64,000 nt of DNA from an uncultured Acidobacteriaceae bacterium (GTDB lineage: Bacteria; Acidobacteriota; Terriglobia; Terriglobales; Acidobacteriaceae): assembly GCA_903904755.1 (NCBI GenBank), contig CAIVDV010000024.1:29347-93346 (forward strand), written 5' to 3'. How positions within the stretch are numbered: position 1 is the first letter of the stretch; every line of letters starts with the position of its first letter. Below, in pieces: positions 55,086 to 63,864 of this stretch. The notes under the pieces were generated by a model, which was not told the DNA's origin, made no database searches, and worked only from the letters and a program-made list of their open reading frames with translations. Both the position numbers and the translations under genes were made by a program.

Positions 55086-57049
55086 TTCGCTTTTTGCAAA
55101 GTAAAGACAATCGTCTCGTCAAGGCTATATTCATTGTGATTATCGGCGCGGCCGTGATTACGATGGTGATCACGCTGATTCCCGGCATCTTCCAGAACGC
55201 GGCAGTTTCTGGCGACACGTATGCCACGGTGTATCCGCACTGGTACTCGAAGCTGCTTTTCAGCGGCGAAGCAGTGCCGATGACCCAGGTTCAGGAAGTG
55301 GCCGAGCAGCAGTTGCAGCGGCAGCGGTTGCCTGATTTTGTGCTGCCGATGATGGTGCAGCGCGTGGGTCAGCAGCTGATTATGCAGCGGGTTTTGCTGG
55401 CGGAAGCCGAGAAGCTGGGCGTGCAGGCGACGGACGATGACGTGCGCGCCTTCCTGCACCAGGGCCAGTATGGGGAGCTGCTGTTCCCCGGCGGCAACTT
55501 CATTGGGCCGGATAAGTACAAGCAGTTTGTCGCGGCGCAGTTCAACATGTCGACGGAAGCGTTTGAGAAGGAGCTGCGCCAGCAGATCACGATCAACCGG
55601 TTGCGCGCGCTGATTACGGCGGGCGTTTCTGTGAGCGACAGCGAGATTCGGGAATCGTACCGGAAGCAGAACCTGAAGGTGAAGTTCGACTACGCGGTGA
55701 TTTCGTCGGATGACGTGCGGAAGTCGATCAGCCCTTCGGATGCGGATCTGCAGGCGTTCTTTACGAAGAATGCGCCACGGTATGCGACGGCGGTTCCAGA
55801 GCAGCGGAAGATCAGCTACTTCGCGTTCAACGCGGGCCAGTTGCCGGGTGGCGTGCCGCAGGTGAGCCAGGCTGAGGTGCAGGCGTATTACCAGCAGCAT
55901 CAGGCGGACTACCAGCAGCCTGAACAGGCGCGGAGCCGTCACATTCTGATCAAGACCAGCGGTGGCGCGGCCAAGACCGATGCCGAGGCGAAGGCCAAGG
56001 CGGAAGCGCTGCTGAAGCAGATTCAGGGTGGCGCGAACTTTGCCGAGCTGGCGAAGAAGAACTCGGAAGATCCGGGTTCGGGCGCGCAGGGTGGAGAACT
56101 GGGTTTTGCCCGTCACGGGATGATGGTGCCGGAGTTTGACACGGCGATCTTCTCGCAGAAGATTGGCGAGACGGGGATGGTGAAGACGCAGTACGGGTAT
56201 CACATCATCCAGGTGGAAGAGCGCCAGGCTGCCCACACGCAGGCATTGAACGAGGTGATCCCGGCGATCCAGGCGACTATGGTTCGGGAGAAGGAATCGC
56301 AGGCGGAGAGTAACTTTGCCGGACAGCTTGCTGCGGAAGCGGCAAAGACTGGCCTGGCGAAGACGGCAGCGGCGCACCACTTTGATGTGGTGACGACGCC
56401 GGATGTGAATGCGCAGGGGATTATCACGAGTCTGCCGGACAGCACGCAGGTGGTAGCCAAGGCGTTCACGCTGAAGCAGGGCGATGCTCCGGCGTTTGCT
56501 TCGACGGGGGAAGGCTTTGCGGTCTTCCAGGTGACAGGGATTACTCCGGCGCATGCCCCGGCGTTTGCCGACTGGAAGCAGAACATCCAGAAGGACTACA
56601 CGGACGAGCGGCTGCCGCAACTGCTGGCGGAGAAGACCAAGGCACTGTCAGAGAAGGCGAAGGCCTACAACGATTTGGCGAAGGCTGCCAAGGAGCTGGG
56701 GGCTACGGTGAAGTCGAGCGACCTGGTGAGCCAGACGAGCCAGGTCCCTGAGATGGGTCAGGTGAGCACGGTTGCACCGGAGCTGCTGACGATTGCGGTG
56801 GGCGGGATTACCGGGCCGATTGATGCGCAGCGCACGGGCGTGGTGGCCAAACTGCTGGATCGCCAGGAGCCGAGCGCGGACGAGATCAACAAGAATCTCG
56901 ACCAGACCCGGGACCAGATCCGGAGCGAGCGGCAGGATGATGCTTTCAACCTGTACGTGAGCTCGGTTTCAGACCGCTACAAGAAGGCGAAGCTGATTGC
57001 CATCAACGCGAAGCTGGCCAAGGGCGGTTTGCCGGACAGCGGGCAGTAA
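55082..57049 (+). CDS. PpiD-like membrane-anchored peptidyl-prolyl isomerase (SurA_N plus parvulin)
   Basis: 655 residues. One membrane helix (about 14-36, VKAIFIVIIGAAVITMVITL), a SurA-like chaperone region (60-250), a parvulin domain (about 280-385: ARSRHILIKTSGGA, FAELAKKNSEDPGSGAQGGEL, KTQYGYHIIQVEE) and a second folding region. It should catch outer-membrane proteins as they leave the Sec channel. Translationally coupled to the leader ORF. Its size and order match PpiD. Confidence 0.9.
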   Translation: MIRFLQSKDNRLVKAIFIVIIGAAVITMVITLIPGIFQNAAVSGDTYATVYPHWYSKLLFSGEAVPMTQVQEVAEQQLQRQRLPDFVLPMMVQRVGQQLIMQRVLLAEAEKLGVQATDDDVRAFLHQGQYGELLFPGGNFIGPDKYKQFVAAQFNMSTEAFEKELRQQITINRLRALITAGVSVSDSEIRESYRKQNLKVKFDYAVISSDDVRKSISPSDADLQAFFTKNAPRYATAVPEQRKISYFAFNAGQLPGGVPQVSQAEVQAYYQQHQADYQQPEQARSRHILIKTSGGAAKTDAEAKAKAEALLKQIQGGANFAELAKKNSEDPGSGAQGGELGFARHGMMVPEFDTAIFSQKIGETGMVKTQYGYHIIQVEERQAAHTQALNEVIPAIQATMVREKESQAESNFAGQLAAEAAKTGLAKTAAAHHFDVVTTPDVNAQGIITSLPDSTQVVAKAFTLKQGDAPAFASTGEGFAVFQVTGITPAHAPAFADWKQNIQKDYTDERLPQLLAEKTKALSEKAKAYNDLAKAAKELGATVKSSDLVSQTSQVPEMGQVSTVAPELLTIAVGGITGPIDAQRTGVVAKLLDRQEPSADEINKNLDQTRDQIRSERQDDAFNLYVSSVSDRYKKAKLIAINAKLAKGGLPDSGQ

Positions 57050-57072
57050 GCAGAGCACTTTTTCGAAGCTTC

Positions 57073-57101
57073 GGGCCGTCTTCCAATATGGGAGGCGGCC
57101 C
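57073..57101 (+). terminator. Hairpin after the foldase gene
   Basis: 12-bp stem with two G-U pairs (57073-57084 with 57090-57101) and loop AATAT. T-tract weak (TGGTGCTTTT). It may be a partial terminator. Confidence 0.45.
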
Positions 57102-57136
57102 TGGTGCTTTTGGGCGCGATTTTGCGGGAGTCGGGG

Positions 57137-57142
57137 GATAAT
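57137..57142 (+). promoter_or_regulatory. -10-like hexamer 6 nt before malQ
   Basis: GATAAT, six bases, ATG 57149; leaderless type. Confidence 0.35.
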
Positions 57143-57148
57143 GAAGGT

Positions 57149-58684
57149 ATGCGATTCCAACGATCCTCCGGCGTATTGCTGCATATTTCTTCGCTGCCCT
57201 CGTATGGCGGTATTGGCGATCTGGGTCACGAGGCCCATGCGTTCCTTGAGTTTCTGGCGGCGGGACGCCAGCACATCTGGCAGGTGTTGCCGCTGTGCCC
57301 GGTGGGATATGGGAACTCGCCGTACTCGGGGAGTTCGGCGTTTGCGGGGAACCCGGTGCTGATCAGTGTGGAGCGTCTGGTTACGTGGGGCTGGATCGAA
57401 GGCCACAGGCTGGACGGGTTGCCAGGGCGGGCAGGGAATGTGGATTTTGAGGCGGTGGAGCGGCTGAAGCTGCCGGTGCTGGAGGATGCGGCGCGGAACT
57501 TCCTGAACCAGAGCGGGGAGCCGTGGATGGCCGGGCAACTGGCGGCGTATGAGGCGTTTTGCGCGGCGCAGGCGGAATGGCTGGAAGACTATGCGCTGTA
57601 TGCGGTGCTGCGGCGGGTGTTCAACACTGGAGCGTGGACGACGTGGCCGGCGGACTTGCGTGGGCGCAAGGCGAAGGCGATGGCGGCGGCGCGGGAGCAG
57701 TATGCGCGGGAGATTGCGATTGAGAAGGTGCTGCAGTTTGCCTTTGACCGGCAGTGGAATGAACTGCGGGGGGCGGCCGCGGAGCGAGGAATCCGGATAC
57801 TGGGGGATATTGCGATTTTTGTGAGCATGGATTCGGCGGATGTTTGGGCGAATCCGGGGATGTTCCAACTGGACAAGGATTTGCAGCCGACGGCGGTGGC
57901 GGGAGTTCCGCCGGATTATTTTTCGCCGACGGGGCAGCGGTGGGGGAATCCGCTGTATCGGTGGGACGTGTTGGAGAAGACGGGGTTTGCGTGGTGGGTG
58001 AGCCGGATTCGGCGGTCGTGCCAGTTGTATGACATTGTGCGGCTGGACCACTTCAGGGGGTTTGAGGCGTACTGGTCGGTGCCGGCGGAGGAAGAGACGG
58101 CAATCCACGGGGAGTGGGTGAAGGCGCCGGGGGCGGAGCTGTTCAAGAAGCTGGAAGAGGAGTTGGGAGCGCTGCCGCTGGTGGCCGAGGACCTGGGGGT
58201 GATTACGCCAGAGGTAGATGCGCTGCGAATTTCGACCGGGATGCCGGGGATGCGGGTGCTGCAGTTTGGTTTTGACTCGAAGGAGTCGCACATGCACCTG
58301 CCGCACCGGTTTACGGTGGACACGGTGGCATACACGGGGACGCACGACAACGACACGACGGTGGGTTGGTGGCAGAAGGCGAGCGACCACGACCGGGCGG
58401 CGGTGGAGACGTATGTGGGGCCGGTGGGCGGGTATCCGGTATGGCCGCTGATGCGGGCGCTGTATGCCAGCGTGGCTGAGCTGGCGCTGGTGCCGGCGCA
58501 GGACCTGCTGGCGCTGGGGTCGGAGGCGCGGATGAATACGCCGGCAGTGCCGAGCGGGAACTGGAGTTGGCGGGTGCCGGAGGGAAGCTGGAGCGGTGGG
58601 CTGGCGTATGGGCTGCGGACGCTGGTGGAAGTGACGGACCGGGATAATGACCCGATGGCGGATAGTGCCAAACTGGCAGACTGA
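57149..58684 (+). CDS. malQ: 4-alpha-glucanotransferase (amylomaltase, GH77)
   Basis: 511 residues. RSSGVLLHISSLPS and CPVGYGNSPYSGSSAFAGNP begin the GH77 barrel. DIVRLDHFRGFEAYW supplies the nucleophile Asp, VAEDLGVITPEV the general acid Glu, and GTHDNDTTVGWW the third acid. Transfers glucan segments between maltodextrins. ATG 57149 matches the family N-terminus. No maltodextrin transport genes are near. Strong G-ending codon use. Confidence 0.95.
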   Translation: MRFQRSSGVLLHISSLPSYGGIGDLGHEAHAFLEFLAAGRQHIWQVLPLCPVGYGNSPYSGSSAFAGNPVLISVERLVTWGWIEGHRLDGLPGRAGNVDFEAVERLKLPVLEDAARNFLNQSGEPWMAGQLAAYEAFCAAQAEWLEDYALYAVLRRVFNTGAWTTWPADLRGRKAKAMAAAREQYAREIAIEKVLQFAFDRQWNELRGAAAERGIRILGDIAIFVSMDSADVWANPGMFQLDKDLQPTAVAGVPPDYFSPTGQRWGNPLYRWDVLEKTGFAWWVSRIRRSCQLYDIVRLDHFRGFEAYWSVPAEEETAIHGEWVKAPGAELFKKLEEELGALPLVAEDLGVITPEVDALRISTGMPGMRVLQFGFDSKESHMHLPHRFTVDTVAYTGTHDNDTTVGWWQKASDHDRAAVETYVGPVGGYPVWPLMRALYASVAELALVPAQDLLALGSEARMNTPAVPSGNWSWRVPEGSWSGGLAYGLRTLVEVTDRDNDPMADSAKLAD

Positions 58685-58693
58685 CGAAAAGGG

Positions 58694-58738
58694 AAACGGC
58701 GCCGCTCCCCGCACAATGGCGTTTCGGCGCCGTTTTTG
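58694..58738 (+). terminator. Intrinsic terminator of malQ
   Basis: AAACGGCGCCG (58694-58704) pairs with CGGCGCCGTTT (58725-58735), 20-nt loop, then TTTTT. Confidence 0.75.
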
Positions 58739-58761
58739 ACCCGATTGCGCTCGGGCAAATC

Positions 58762-58790
58762 AGCCGGACAGGCCACACTCCTGTCCGGCT
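58762..58790 (-). terminator. Hairpin at the end of the cellulase gene
   Basis: 10-bp perfect stem AGCCGGACAG/CTGTCCGGCT, loop of 9 nt. On the minus strand it lies 5 nt after the cellulase stop; only a short T-run follows. Confidence 0.6.
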
Positions 58791-58794
58791 GAAA

Positions 58795-60729
58795 CTATTT
58801 GCAAGTGACCCCGTTGAGGGTGAAGTTGGTGGGGTTGGTGTTGGCGGAGGTCCAGGAGCCGACGAAGCCGATGCCGGATTGGGTGGCGGCGGGGGCGATG
58901 GCGCCGTTGTAAGCCATGCTTGTCATGGTGATGGCGGCGGACTTTTGGGTGGCGTTGGTGTTCCAGGCGTTGCTGATGGTTTGACCGGAGGGGAAGCTGA
59001 AACCGAGGGTCCAGCTGGCGAGTGGGGTGGTTCCTGTGTTCTGGATGGAGATGGCGCCCTGGAAGCCGCCGGGCCACTGGCTGACCATCTGGTAGGTGAC
59101 ATGACAGGCAACCGCAGGGAGTGCCGGGGCGGCAGGGGTGGTGGCGCTGGCTGCGGCGGATGTGGCGGAGGTGCCGGCAGCGTCGCTTGCTTTGACCAGG
59201 TAGGTGTATCTGGTTTTGGCCGCGGCGGTGGAGTCAGCATAGCTGGCTGCGGTGATGCCGGAGGCGATCTGATTGGAGGCGGCAGCTGTAAAGGTGGCGG
59301 CGGTGGAGCGGTAGACGTTGTATGCGACGGTGCAGTTGGCCGGAGTGGCGACGGCGGTCCAGGCGAGGGTGATTGAGGAGGCGGATGCCGCAGCGGCCTT
59401 GAGTCCGGCTGGGGTGGCTGGGATTTTGGTACACGGCACGACGGGTGTGGGAGGGTTGATGGCGTGGGGCGACTGGATGGAGGCGAGAAGCTGCTCCTTG
59501 AGCGCGCTGGCCGGGGTGGCATCGTAGTTGGAGTCGAGTAGACCGAACGAGTCTTCGCCGTTCAGCGCCCAGTAGCTCCACTGGATGTTGGGATTGTTGC
59601 CGAGGAAGTTGATGAGGGACTGGAACCATTGACCCTGGCTGCCTGGGGTATTGCTTTCAATGTCGCTGACGGAGTTGGTGGTACCGAATTCACCGACCCA
59701 TACGGGGGCGTTGTTGCCGGTGCTGAGGTAGGCCCAGAATTTGCCCCAGGTGGTGGCAAGGGATGCGGCGGAGGTGGAGCCGTTGAACCAGGACTGGCCC
59801 CAGAGATCCGGACCATAATCGTGGGCGGAGTAGACGAGCTGGTTGGCGGTGGGAAGGGAGAGGGGGTATTTGCCTGCGCCTTCGAGGTTTGCGCCCTGCC
59901 ATCCGCAGTCGCCGTTGTAGCAGTCTGTTCCCTCAACGATGACGAGCAGGCCGGGGTTGACCTTCTGGATGGCGGTAGCAGCGCGGGTTGCGGCGGCGGG
60001 CCAGTTTTGTGCGGTGTTGGTGGAGGGGCAGCCGCTGACGGAGGTATCGCCGGTCCAGCAGGAGCCGGAGTAGCCGCTGTTGCCGATGAGGTGGGGCTCG
60101 TTGCGGAGGTCGACGCCGATAACGGTGGGGTTGCCGGAGGTGTCGGCGTAGCTTTTGTAGCGCGTGATGAGGGTGACCCAGTCGGCAATCCAGCTGGATT
60201 CCGGGTAGGCGGAGGTGTACCAGAGGCCGTTGGGCTCGTTGCTGTTGCCGGCCTCAGAGCGGTGGTTGTCGAGGATGACGCGAAGGCCGAGCTTGCCGGC
60301 AGCAGCGATGATTTTGTCGAGTGCCTGGAGGGCATTCAAGCCTTTGAGGTCGGTGTTGATGGGGCCGGCGGGGCCGGTGAAGTTGAGGTTTGAGACCGTC
60401 ATCGGGGACTCGACCATCTGGTTGGAGAAGGGGATGCGGATGGTATTGAAACCCTCAGCCTGAATGGTGGCGAGGATGGTGTGGTAGTCCTGTGCCCAGA
60501 GGCCGTGGGCGAGCTGGTCAGTGGTTTCAAAGCCATACCAGTTGACGGCGGCGATGCGGACAGTCTTGTTGTTGGCGTCCAGGATTTGCGCGCCGCTGGT
60601 GTGCCAGTAGCCGGTGCCCTGAGCGAAGGCCGCTTGGGTGATTGCGGGCAGCAGCAGGAGAAGGGCAGCGAGAATGTGGTGTAAGGGGACGGGCGTTGAG
60701 AGAATGGCGCGGTTCTGTGGGATTTTCAT
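58795..60729 (-). CDS. Secreted cellulase: GH5 catalytic domain, fibronectin III, CBM2
   Basis: 644 residues. Signal peptide (HHILAALLLLLPAITQAAFAQ). GH5 domain (about 40-420) with DLRNEPHLIG (acid/base Glu) and VWVGEFGTTN (nucleophile Glu). A fibronectin-III module (about 440-530; PAGLKAAAASASSITLAWTA) and a CBM2 (about 540-644; CHVTYQMVSQWPGGFQGAIS ending LNGVTC, with the usual Cys pair) follow. An extracellular endoglucanase that binds cellulose. Ends just before a hairpin. The G-rich + strand marks it as in the right-hand composition domain. Confidence 0.93.
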   Translation of the reverse strand: MKIPQNRAILSTPVPLHHILAALLLLLPAITQAAFAQGTGYWHTSGAQILDANNKTVRIAAVNWYGFETTDQLAHGLWAQDYHTILATIQAEGFNTIRIPFSNQMVESPMTVSNLNFTGPAGPINTDLKGLNALQALDKIIAAAGKLGLRVILDNHRSEAGNSNEPNGLWYTSAYPESSWIADWVTLITRYKSYADTSGNPTVIGVDLRNEPHLIGNSGYSGSCWTGDTSVSGCPSTNTAQNWPAAATRAATAIQKVNPGLLVIVEGTDCYNGDCGWQGANLEGAGKYPLSLPTANQLVYSAHDYGPDLWGQSWFNGSTSAASLATTWGKFWAYLSTGNNAPVWVGEFGTTNSVSDIESNTPGSQGQWFQSLINFLGNNPNIQWSYWALNGEDSFGLLDSNYDATPASALKEQLLASIQSPHAINPPTPVVPCTKIPATPAGLKAAAASASSITLAWTAVATPANCTVAYNVYRSTAATFTAAASNQIASGITAASYADSTAAAKTRYTYLVKASDAAGTSATSAAASATTPAAPALPAVACHVTYQMVSQWPGGFQGAISIQNTGTTPLASWTLGFSFPSGQTISNAWNTNATQKSAAITMTSMAYNGAIAPAATQSGIGFVGSWTSANTNPTNFTLNGVTCK

Positions 60730-60791
60730 TCAGGTCCTTGGTCTTGCAAGCAAGTTGGGCAGCGTCCGGGCGGGCCCGCCGCTTCGGGCGA

Positions 60792-60836
60792 GGTAACCTT
60801 GGATGTGTCAACAGTAACTGTCTGGAGGTGGTTACT
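60792..60836. repeat. Repeated GTAAC-type motifs upstream of the cellulase gene
   Basis: GGTAACC (60792-60798) and AGTAACT (60813-60819) are in direct orientation 21 nt apart. GGTTACT (60830-60836) is inverted. They lie 63-107 nt before the cellulase start and could be regulator sites. Confidence 0.35.
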
Positions 60837-60929
60837 CCATTCAACGATTTGGTAGAGAGTGCGGCCAGGAGGGTCAGAGAGCACTCCCCCAAAAGTTGAA
60901 GTGGGGACGCGCGGGGGCGAGGGCGGTCC

Positions 60930-60935
60930 TATAAT
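60930..60935 (+). promoter_or_regulatory. -10 of the DtxR/MntR gene
   Basis: TATAAT, with the start codon 31 nt downstream and a GGGGAG ribosome site between. Confidence 0.5.
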
Positions 60936-60966
60936 CGAGGTTGTTTGCAAGGGAACGGGGAGTTGT

Positions 60967-61632
60967 ATGGCTGCCGCCATTACGGTATCGAAAGAGGATT
61001 ATCTCAAGGCGATTCTGGAAGCTGAGTCGGAGGGTCATCATGTGATTCCGGCGACGTTGGCGCATTGGCTGCGGGTGTCAGCCCCGGCGGTGACGATGGC
61101 GCTGAAGCGGCTGCGGCGCGATGGATATGTGGAGATGCAGGCCGACGGCGTGGTGCGGTTGACGGCGCAGGGCAAGGAAACGGCGTATCGGACGGCGCTG
61201 CGGCACCACCTGATCGAGCGGATGCTGAGCGAAGTTTTCGGGATGGAGTGGTGGGAGATTCATGCCGAGGCTGAGCGGCTGGAACATGCGGTGTCTTCGG
61301 CGTTTGAGTCGCGGCTGATGGAAAAGCTGGGGCCGGCGGGGATGTGTCCGCATGGAAACACGGTGCTGCCGGAGAGCCCGGAGCAGCGGCGGAGCAGGGG
61401 GTTGGTGACGCTGTATGAGGCTGGGGCAGGTGCTGAGTACGAGGTGGCAGCACTGCACGAGCGGGACCCGCTGCTGCTGGTGTTTCTGCATGAGTCGGGG
61501 ATAGAGCCCAGCGGTCGGGTGCGCCTGGTGGGGCGGAACTACGATGAGACTCTTTCTCTGGTGACGCCGAGCGGCGCGATGACTCTTGGGAGGCCAGCAG
61601 CGGAGCGGGTGTGGGTCAGGCCGGTGGCTTAG
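60967..61632 (+). CDS. DtxR/MntR-family metal-dependent repressor
   Basis: 221 residues. N-terminal winged helix (ISKEDYLKAI-like TVSKEDYLKAILEAES, APAVTMALKRLRRDGYVEM). Metal and dimer region (EIHAEAERLEHAVSSAFESRL, CPHGNTVLPESPE). An SH3/FeoA-like C-terminal domain ends the protein. Represses when Mn2+ or Fe2+ is bound. ATG 60967 follows GGGGAG; the frame is open 108 nt upstream. The mntH gene follows on the same strand after 108 nt, with a palindrome between, implying manganese control. Confidence 0.92.
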   Translation: MAAAITVSKEDYLKAILEAESEGHHVIPATLAHWLRVSAPAVTMALKRLRRDGYVEMQADGVVRLTAQGKETAYRTALRHHLIERMLSEVFGMEWWEIHAEAERLEHAVSSAFESRLMEKLGPAGMCPHGNTVLPESPEQRRSRGLVTLYEAGAGAEYEVAALHERDPLLLVFLHESGIEPSGRVRLVGRNYDETLSLVTPSGAMTLGRPAAERVWVRPVA

Positions 61633-61683
61633 TGCGAGTTTGCGTGGTCAGGATTCAGTGGTGCGAAGGTTGATTTTCTTTTC

Positions 61684-61699
61684 ATTAACTATGGTTAAT
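61684..61699 (+). promoter_or_regulatory. Palindromic operator upstream of mntH (MntR-type candidate)
   Basis: ATTAAC-TATG-GTTAAT, perfect 6-bp arms. It overlaps a possible -35 (TTAACT) 18 nt before the -10 CATACT (61709-61714). A regulator bound here would block mntH transcription. Confidence 0.6.
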
Positions 61700-61740
61700 C
61701 TTTTGTGCCATACTGAAGTTCAGGAGCCGCCCGGGACTTG

Positions 61741-63096
61741 ATGGCCAGATTCTTTCGCAGAACGAACGGAGTTTCGGGGACCCAAACTGGGTTGGGCGAA
61801 GCACGGTCGATGCCGGAGATTTTTTCGTCGGTGCCGCTGACGCGGTCGCCGCGATTCTGGAAGCGGCTGGCGGGGTTTATCGGGCCGGGGTTTCTGATTT
61901 CCGTGGGTTACATGGATCCGGGGAACTGGGCGACGGATCTGGCGGCGGGGTCGCGATACGGGTATACGCTGCTGTTTGTCATCATGGTGTCGAACCTGAT
62001 GGCGATTCTGCTGCAAAGCCTGAGCCTGAAGCTGGGGATTGCCGCGGAGGCGGATCTGGCGCAGCTTTGCCGGGCGCGGTTTGGGCGGCGTGCAAACTTC
62101 ATGCTGTGGATTTTTGCGGAGGTTGCGATTGCGGCGTGCGACCTGGCGGAAGTGATTGGGTCGGCGATTGCGCTGCAGTTGCTGTTTCACCTTGCACTGA
62201 TATGGGGTGTGCTGATTACGAGCATGGATGTGCTGGTGATTCTGCTGCTGGAGGAGCGTGGATTCCGGTATGTGGAAGCGCTGGTGATGGTGCTGATTGC
62301 GACGATAGCGGCGCTGTTTGGGGTGGAGATTGTGCTGTCGCGGCCGGAGTTCGCGCCGATCTTGCGGAACCTTTTTGTGCCGACGGCGGAGCTGATTACC
62401 AACCCTGGGATGCTGTATATCGGGATTGGGATACTGGGTGCGACAGTGATGCCGCACAATCTGTATCTGCATTCGTCGATTGTGCAGTCGCGCAAGTATG
62501 AGCGCACGCCGGCGGGGAAGCGGGATGCGATCCGGTTTGCGAACTGGGATTCCGGGATTGCGCTGATGCTGGCACTGTTTGTGAATGCGGCGATTCTGGT
62601 GGTGGCGGCGGCGGTGTTTCACCGGTCGGGTCATGTTGAGGTGGCCGAGATTGAGGATGCGTACAAGCTGCTGTCGCCGCTGGTAGGTGTGGGGGCGGCG
62701 AGCCTGCTGTTTGCGTGCGCGCTTTTGTTTTCAGGCCAGAACTCGACACTGACGGGAACGCTGGCGGGGCAGGTGGTGATGGAGGGCTTCCTGAACCTGA
62801 GCATGCCGCGGTGGGCACGGCGGCTGGTGACGCGGCTGGTGGCGATTGTGCCGACGGTGCTGGTGGTGCTGCTGAAGGGCGAGCGGGGCACGGCGAGCCT
62901 GCTGATTCTGAGCCAGGTGATTTTGAGCATGCAACTGAGCTTTGCGGTGGTGCCGCTGGTGATGTTTACGGGCGACAAGCGGATTATGGGCGAGTTCCGG
63001 AATTCGCGGGGGTTGCAGGCGTTGGCCTGGACGGTGGCGGTGGTGATTGCGGGGCTGAACGGGTGGCTGCTGTTGCAGGTGTTCCAGGGGCGGTGA
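61741..63096 (+). CDS. mntH: Nramp manganese/divalent metal transporter
   Basis: 451 residues. About eleven membrane helices; GYMDPGNWATDLAAGS in helix 1 carries the metal-binding DPGN, and TVMPHNLYLHSS in helix 6 the MPH motif. Imports Mn2+ (or Fe2+) with protons. ATG 61741 follows the TTG; ATG 61810 is another option. The preceding DtxR gene and the palindrome make manganese the best guess. Confidence 0.93.
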   Translation: MARFFRRTNGVSGTQTGLGEARSMPEIFSSVPLTRSPRFWKRLAGFIGPGFLISVGYMDPGNWATDLAAGSRYGYTLLFVIMVSNLMAILLQSLSLKLGIAAEADLAQLCRARFGRRANFMLWIFAEVAIAACDLAEVIGSAIALQLLFHLALIWGVLITSMDVLVILLLEERGFRYVEALVMVLIATIAALFGVEIVLSRPEFAPILRNLFVPTAELITNPGMLYIGIGILGATVMPHNLYLHSSIVQSRKYERTPAGKRDAIRFANWDSGIALMLALFVNAAILVVAAAVFHRSGHVEVAEIEDAYKLLSPLVGVGAASLLFACALLFSGQNSTLTGTLAGQVVMEGFLNLSMPRWARRLVTRLVAIVPTVLVVLLKGERGTASLLILSQVILSMQLSFAVVPLVMFTGDKRIMGEFRNSRGLQALAWTVAVVIAGLNGWLLLQVFQGR

Positions 63097-63291
63097 GTTT
63101 TGCCGCTTGTCAAGAATGGAAACTCCAGTGCCAGGATGCGGGTTCGCGTGCTAGGCTTTCGAACAAAGGTCAAGGGGAAGCCTGTGCCCTCCGTTGGGAA
63201 AATCCGGTAGCTAAGTCGCGCAATCCAAGCCATGAGGATGGTTGGGGATGCGTGTAGCTGTTTGTTTGAAAACCGGAAATGGAGCCGTGCG

Positions 63292-63864
63292 ATGACCTTG
63301 ATTGAGAATTCTCCTGAATTTGCTGAGATTGTGACGAAGCGGCTGGTGCTGGTGCCGATGACGCGTGCGTCGCTGCTGTGCCAGGTGGGTTTTGGCCCGA
63401 GGATGCGGGCGGAGCTGGGCGAAGTGCTGCGGGCGGAGGTGCCAGCGGCGTGGCCGCCGGAGAACTGGGAGCCGCATGTTCTGGATTACCTGCTGGGTTT
63501 GATTGCGGAGAGCCCGGAGACGGTGGGGTGGTGCCGGTATCTGCTGCGGCGCGAGGGGGAGACGAGAACGCTGATTGGGACTTTCGGGGCCGGGCTGCCG
63601 AAGGCGGAGACGGGCGAGTCAGAGATTGGCTATGGTTTGCTGCCTGCGTGGCAGCGCCAGGGGCTTGCGGCGGAGGCGGTACTGGGGATGCTGCCGTGGC
63701 TGGAGGGGCAGAAGCCGATCCGGGCGTTTGTAGCGCAGACGTTTCCGCATCTTTACGGTTCGATTCGTGTGCTGGAGAAGTGCGGGTTTGCGTTTGCGGG
63801 GGAGGGATTTGAGGCGGGGGCGATTTTGTATCGGCGGATGTGTGGGAGTGAAAGTGAAGGTTAG
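63292..63864 (+). CDS. GNAT-family N-acetyltransferase
   Basis: 190 residues. FAEIVTKRLVLVPMTRASLL starts the RimJ-like fold; IGYGLLPAWQRQGLAAEAVL is the acetyl-CoA-binding motif A, and RVLEKCGFAFAGEG the C-terminal strand. Substrate unknown. GGAG lies 8 nt before ATG 63292. Confidence 0.85.
   Translation: MTLIENSPEFAEIVTKRLVLVPMTRASLLCQVGFGPRMRAELGEVLRAEVPAAWPPENWEPHVLDYLLGLIAESPETVGWCRYLLRREGETRTLIGTFGAGLPKAETGESEIGYGLLPAWQRQGLAAEAVLGMLPWLEGQKPIRAFVAQTFPHLYGSIRVLEKCGFAFAGEGFEAGAILYRRMCGSESEG

Noticed and set aside
54977..58714. Long minus-strand frames of 547 and 581 residues over ppiD and malQ
   Set aside because: Antisense shadows; Arg/His/Pro-rich composition and no domains.
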